Assembly (NCBI GenBank): GCA_964567125.1
Contig: CAZMLC010000059.1
Span: 1-17,540 of the forward strand
Origin: CAZMLC01 sp964567125
GTDB taxonomy: Bacteria > Verrucomicrobiota > Kiritimatiellia > RFP12 > UBA1067
Reading direction: 5' to 3'
Length of the DNA stretch: 17,540 nt
Shown piece after piece: positions 14,441 through 17,540 of this stretch. Position 1 is the stretch's first letter. The number at the start of each line of letters is the position of its first letter. A program made the position numbers and the translations under genes. The notes under the pieces were generated by a model. The model saw only the letters and a program-made list of their open reading frames with translations, searched no databases and was not told where the DNA came from.

Positions 14441-15985
14441 TTACTCCCACTCAATCGTGGCCGGCGGCTTCGAACTGATGTCAAAGACCACGCGGTTAAT
14501 GCCGCGCACTTCGTTGATGATGCGGTTCGAAATGCGCGCCAGCGTCTCATACGGTACGCGCGTCCAATCCGCAGTCATCGCATCGATACTGTCCACCACG
14601 CGCAACGCGCAGACGTTTTCATACGTGCGCTGATCGCCCATCACGCCGACGCTTTTGACCGGCAGCAGGATCGCAAACGACTGCCAGATACTCTTGAAGT
14701 TCGGCAGCTTGCGCATCTCCTCCTGAACGCGCAGATCCGCCTGCTGCAGCAGACGCACGGACTCGGCATTGACCTCGCCCAGAATGCGCACGCCCAAACC
14801 CGGCCCCGGGAAGGGCTGGCGATCCAGCAGCTCGGCATCCATGCCCATCACGCGGCCCACCGCGCGCACTTCATCCTTGAAGAGTTCACGCAGCGGCTCC
14901 ACCAGCTCAAACTTCAGGTCCGGCGGCAACCCTCCGACATTGTGGTGGCTCTTGATCGTGTGGCTCGGCCCCTTGGTCGGGCTGATGCTTTCGATGATAT
15001 CCGGGTAGATCGTTCCCTGTCCGAGGAACTTACAGTTCTTCAGCTTCCGCGCCTCTTCGGCAAAGACCTCAATAAATTCGCGGCCAATAATCTTGCGCTT
15101 CTTCTCAGGATCGGTCACGCCCTTCAGCGCGGCATAGAAGCGATCGGCGGCCCGTGCGATGTGCACATCCATGCCGGCCTTTTCCTTGAACGTGGTTTCG
15201 ACCTGTTTATCCTCCCCTGCGCGCAGCAAGCCGTTATCCACAAAGATACAGTGCAGCCGCGGACCGATCGCACGATGCAGCAGCATCGCGACCACCGAGG
15301 AGTCAACACCTCCGCTCAGACCGAGCACGACTTCGTTATCACCCACCTGCTGTTTCAGTTTTTCAACCGTATTCTCAACCCAGGAGGTCAGCTTCCAATC
15401 CGGCGTGCATTTGCAGACCTGAAAGAGGAAGTTGCGCAGAATCGTCGTGCCATTTTGCGTATGCACCACTTCGGGATGGAACTGCAATGCAAAGAAGTTG
15501 AGCTCATCGTTGCGTATCGCGACATGCGGACAACTCAGCGAACGCGCGGAGACCTTAAAGCCTGGAGGCAGCGTCTCCACCTGATCGCCGTGACTCATCC
15601 AGACGTCGAATTCAGCGGGCGTCCCGACAAAGAGACGGTTGCCGGGCGCGGACTCAATGCGCGTATGTCCATATTCGCGGTGATCACCCGGTTTCACGGC
15701 GCCCCCCAGGACCTTGGCCATCAGCTGCATGCCGTAGCAGATGCCCAAAACCGGGATGCCCAATTTAAAGATCGCAGGATCGCACTGCGGCGCGCCCTCT
15801 TCAAAGACGCTGTTCGGTCCGCCCGACAGAATAATACCTGCAGGCATCCGCGCACGCAGCTGTTCCGCCGTCGTGTCAAACCGAATGATTTCGGAATAAA
15901 CCTGCTGCTCGCGGATACGGCGCGCGATCAATTGCGTATACTGTGAACCGTAGTCTAAAATCGCAATCCAATTCATCTGGCTCAT
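14441..15985 (-). CDS. guaA: GMP synthase (glutamine-hydrolysing)
   Basis: A 514-residue cytoplasmic enzyme that converts XMP, ATP and glutamine to GMP, the last step of guanine nucleotide synthesis. The N-terminal class I glutamine amidotransferase domain (about 5-190) has the nucleophile Cys83 in GICYGMQLM and the His170/Glu172 of FHPEV. The ATP pyrophosphatase domain shows the P-loop LSGGVDSSV (223-231), and the C-terminal dimerisation domain ends in the invariant PPATIEWE. All catalytic residues expected are present and the length is normal. The start at 15985 is preceded by AAGGAGGAGA about nine nt upstream; a second Met three residues in is possible. It appears to be the first gene of the long minus-strand operon, being separated from the upstream gene by a terminator. 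Certain. Confidence 0.98.
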   Translation of the reverse strand: MSQMNWIAILDYGSQYTQLIARRIREQQVYSEIIRFDTTAEQLRARMPAGIILSGGPNSVFEEGAPQCDPAIFKLGIPVLGICYGMQLMAKVLGGAVKPGDHREYGHTRIESAPGNRLFVGTPAEFDVWMSHGDQVETLPPGFKVSARSLSCPHVAIRNDELNFFALQFHPEVVHTQNGTTILRNFLFQVCKCTPDWKLTSWVENTVEKLKQQVGDNEVVLGLSGGVDSSVVAMLLHRAIGPRLHCIFVDNGLLRAGEDKQVETTFKEKAGMDVHIARAADRFYAALKGVTDPEKKRKIIGREFIEVFAEEARKLKNCKFLGQGTIYPDIIESISPTKGPSHTIKSHHNVGGLPPDLKFELVEPLRELFKDEVRAVGRVMGMDAELLDRQPFPGPGLGVRILGEVNAESVRLLQQADLRVQEEMRKLPNFKSIWQSFAILLPVKSVGVMGDQRTYENVCALRVVDSIDAMTADWTRVPYETLARISNRIINEVRGINRVVFDISSKPPATIEWE

Positions 15986-16041
15986 CGGTCTCTCCTCCTT
16001 AATTCTGCTACGACATCAGTACTCACGTAGACAGTTTTTTT

Positions 16042-16069
16042 ATTCTATCGTTTTTCAAAAAAGCAAAAA
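16042..16069 (-). promoter_or_regulatory. Weak candidate promoter for the guaA operon
   Basis: On the minus strand TTTTTG (16064-16069) and TAGAAT (16042-16047) are 16 nt apart in an A/T-rich stretch just after the upstream terminator and 56 nt before guaA. The -35 match is poor. A promoter somewhere in 15986-16063 is expected because of the terminator, but this exact placement is uncertain. Confidence 0.25.
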
Positions 16070-16107
16070 ACACTTCGCTGCATTCTGCTTCCGCAAAAAG
16101 CGAAGTG
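16061..16107 (-). terminator. Rho-independent terminator downstream of the isomerase gene
   Basis: On the minus strand CACTTCGCT (16099-16107) pairs perfectly with AGCGAAGTG (16071-16079) over nine bases. The 19-nt loop can itself pair TGC with GCA, and six T follow at once, then GC and six more T. It separates the thioesterase/isomerase unit from guaA. Confidence 0.8.
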
Positions 16108-16108
16108 C

Positions 16109-16148
16109 ACATGCCTGCCTGACCGTTCAACGGCGCAAACAGGCATGT
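16109..16148. repeat. Nested inverted repeat next to the terminator
   Basis: ACATGCCTG (16109-16117) and CAGGCATGT (16140-16148) form a perfect nine-base inverted repeat. Between them CCGT (16123-16126) and ACGG (16130-16133) form a smaller hairpin with a 3-nt loop. It lies 24 nt downstream of the isomerase stop and one base from the terminator stem. No T-run follows on either strand, so alone it is not a standard terminator. It may protect the 3' end of the transcript or help termination. Confidence 0.55.
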
Positions 16149-16172
16149 CCGCCAGCACAAGCTTACGCACCA

Positions 16173-17054
16173 TTAGCAGCACCGCATGCTGTCCATCACG
16201 CCGCGGAAATAGCCGATCGACTCTGCAATGCCCAGCAGCGGATCAGCCATGTCTTTCTCATACTCCAGACTGCATGCGCCCGTATAACCGATCTTGCGCA
16301 GCGCCTTGACCACGGCCGGCATATTGATCTTACCGCGCGGCATCTCAATGCCACCGCCCGCCTTGGTCGGCGCCGTGACATTCTTGATGTGGATATCGTG
16401 GATGCGGTCGGCATACTTGACGATCGCCGCGACAGGATCCTTGCCATCGCGGAACTGGTGTCCGATATCCAGGCAGAGCCCCACGCGCTTGTCCATATCC
16501 TTGATCATCTCAATGCCGCTCTCCGCATTCGGGAAGAGCTCCGGCATATCCGGACCGTGGTTATGAATCGCGTACTTGATATCATACTCTTGAACCAGTT
16601 TATTGATGGTCACCAGCAATTTCGCCGATGCCGTGCGCTTCTTGTTCACCATCTCAAACGGCACGCCCACCAGCACCTTGACGCCCACGCGCTTGGCATA
16701 CTCGAACGCCTGCTTGGCCTTCTCGTCGGTATCCATGTAGATCGGTCCTACGCCATACCCTGTCACGCCAAACGCTTTGCACTTCGCATGAAATTCAGCC
16801 GCCTCTTGCTCTGTGCAATCCAACTTCAAATGGAAATCCTTGATACACAGGTAATGAACATCCACGCGCTTCATCATCGCCAGCGTCTCTTCCAGTTTGA
16901 ACTTGTGGAAGGTAAACCCGGCAATCGCCAGTTTAAACGTATCGGTCGCGGCTGTAGCCGTTTCAACGTCCGCCACAGCCTGCATGGCCGGCACGGCCAC
17001 CGTCGCAGCCAATCCTAACCCCGTTGTTTTGAAAAACGCACGTCTCTGCATCAT
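16173..17054 (-). CDS. Tat-exported sugar phosphate isomerase/epimerase (xylose isomerase-like TIM barrel)
   Basis: A 293-residue protein with a twin-arginine signal (QRRAFFKTTGLGLAATVAVPAMQA, about 3-26; cleavage probably after MQA) and an AP-endonuclease-2/xylose-isomerase-like TIM barrel from about 40. The divalent-metal site of this fold appears in KYAIHNHGPD, GLCLDIGHQF, DRIHDIHIKNV and the final CSLEYEKD, giving the usual His, Asp and Glu ligands. Family members isomerise or epimerise keto-sugars and inositols or act on glycosides; Tat export is common for this group in PVC bacteria and suggests work on periplasmic carbohydrates. The substrate is not known. GAAAGGG lies upstream of the start at 17054; a second Met at 17051 is equally possible. 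The protein ends in two cysteines, which is unusual. It lies 33 nt after the thioesterase gene and is followed by a strong terminator. Confidence 0.85.
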   Translation of the reverse strand: MMQRRAFFKTTGLGLAATVAVPAMQAVADVETATAATDTFKLAIAGFTFHKFKLEETLAMMKRVDVHYLCIKDFHLKLDCTEQEAAEFHAKCKAFGVTGYGVGPIYMDTDEKAKQAFEYAKRVGVKVLVGVPFEMVNKKRTASAKLLVTINKLVQEYDIKYAIHNHGPDMPELFPNAESGIEMIKDMDKRVGLCLDIGHQFRDGKDPVAAIVKYADRIHDIHIKNVTAPTKAGGGIEMPRGKINMPAVVKALRKIGYTGACSLEYEKDMADPLLGIAESIGYFRGVMDSMRCC

Positions 17055-17087
17055 ACTTTGATCCCTTTCTTTTAGTTTGAAAATCGT

Positions 17088-17516
17088 TTATACCTCGGGC
17101 TCACCTGTAGCAACCGAAAGCCGTGCCAGCACCTCAGCAGGCAATCGGACCGGACGCAAACGCTGGATATCGACGCAGGCATGGACCGTATAGCCATCCA
17201 CCAGCAGCTGATCCCCGCGTCGAACCTCACATTTGATCACCATGCGCACGCCCTTCAGCTGTTCAACCCACGCCGTGATCGAAAGCAGATCGTCATACGT
17301 CGCAGGATGGTGATAGTGCAGCACCGCCTCGGAAACCGGCAACGCAAAACCCATCGCCTCAAATTCGCGATAGGTCAATCCGCAGGCCCGCATCAATTCA
17401 TTCCGCGCCCGTTCAAAATAGGCCAGGTAGTTCGCATAATAGACCACCCGCATCTGATCGGTATCAGCATACGGCACGCGATAGGAAATCGTGACTTTCT
17501 GAGCTTCCTTCATCAT
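17088..17516 (-). CDS. YbgC/4-hydroxybenzoyl-CoA-type acyl-CoA thioesterase
   Basis: A 142-residue single hotdog-fold protein of normal length for the YbgC/FadM family, which hydrolyses acyl-CoA thioesters in the cytoplasm. The N-terminal motif YADTDQMRVVYYANYLAYFERAR (16-38, catalytic Asp in DTD) is diagnostic. It is followed by the long helix MRACGLTYREFEAMGFALP and the strand pair LHYHHPATYDDLLSI. The common AGGVVYHANY form reads QMRVVYYANY, which is frequent in non-proteobacterial members. In proteobacteria ybgC opens the tol-pal operon; here it is on the same strand as the ExbB/ExbD-like set but about 9 kb away and behind a terminator, so a link is not shown. The start is ATG at 17516 or the adjacent ATG at 17513, with only a weak upstream ribosome site. 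The substrate is unknown. Confidence 0.87.
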   Translation of the reverse strand: MMKEAQKVTISYRVPYADTDQMRVVYYANYLAYFERARNELMRACGLTYREFEAMGFALPVSEAVLHYHHPATYDDLLSITAWVEQLKGVRMVIKCEVRRGDQLLVDGYTVHACVDIQRLRPVRLPAEVLARLSVATGEPEV

Positions 17517-17540
17517 TGCATTTCATCCACATCGTTGTGC

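Noticed and set aside
14429..15946. A 505-codon open frame on the plus strand, antisense to guaA
   Set aside because: The protein is rich in His, Arg and Gln with no recognisable motif, has no ribosome site, and lies exactly opposite a complete GMP synthase gene. It is a by-product of GC-biased codon use.
15986..16060. Possible purine or guanine riboswitch ahead of guaA
   Set aside because: The leader left between the upstream terminator and the start codon is about 75 nt and shows no three-way junction pattern or conserved purine-aptamer core.
17513..17540. End of a further upstream gene overlapping the thioesterase start (frame ending HNDVDEMQ with an ATGA overlap)
   Set aside because: Only eight codons are visible, another frame also ends here at 17523-17525, and the third stays open. 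The true frame cannot be chosen from this window.

Overview
The window looks like chromosome from a Gram-negative bacterium of the PVC group, most likely Kiritimatiellota, Verrucomicrobiota or Lentisphaerota. This is inferred from protein style, not from a marker gene. The clues are a large autotransporter-associated beta-strand repeat (PATR) protein without a translocator barrel, a Tat-exported sugar phosphate isomerase/epimerase, an Ala-rich family 4 uracil-DNA glycosylase, and divergent ExbB/ExbD-type proteins in one operon with TPR and PQQ-propeller proteins. Coding density is high. Almost everything is on the minus strand; the one clear plus-strand gene is a small release-factor-like protein.

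Left edge (1-1303): a KDPG aldolase gene (eda) runs leftwards into the first codons of what looks like a 2-keto-3-deoxygluconate kinase, so this is probably an Entner-Doudoroff or uronate catabolism unit. A divergent promoter region of about 200 bp separates it from the plus-strand GGQ-motif ribosome-rescue-type protein.

Middle (1312-15985, all minus, read right to left): guaA, a lipoprotein thioredoxin, galE and a family 4 uracil-DNA glycosylase are packed 5-25 nt apart. They lead without a visible break into an envelope gene set: a secreted protein of unknown family, a large secreted TPR protein, an ExbB/TolQ-type channel protein, an ExbD/TolR-type partner, a membrane-anchored protein in the TonB/TolA position, a membrane-anchored PQQ-type beta-propeller, and a LolD/MacB-type ABC ATPase. 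ATGA or longer overlaps join several of the last genes. The 1057-residue PATR protein follows after an 80-nt gap with its own candidate promoter.

The envelope set is the most interesting part. Its composition recalls Tol-Pal (TolQ, TolR, TolA, TolB propeller, TPR protein CpoB), but the propeller is a different type, no Pal is present, and a lone ABC ATPase is attached. The ExbD-like protein has Asn at the position where ExbD/TolR normally carry the essential membrane Asp, while the ExbB-like partner keeps its conserved channel threonines. The set could be a proton-motive-force machine with changed mechanism or a non-conducting derivative; the sequence alone cannot decide.

Right edge (15986-17540): an intergenic region holds a good minus-strand terminator and a second nested inverted repeat. 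Beyond it lie a Tat-signal TIM-barrel isomerase/epimerase and a YbgC-type hotdog thioesterase. No tRNA, rRNA, CRISPR array, insertion sequence or transposase was seen, and no gene-free stretch exceeds about 200 bp.
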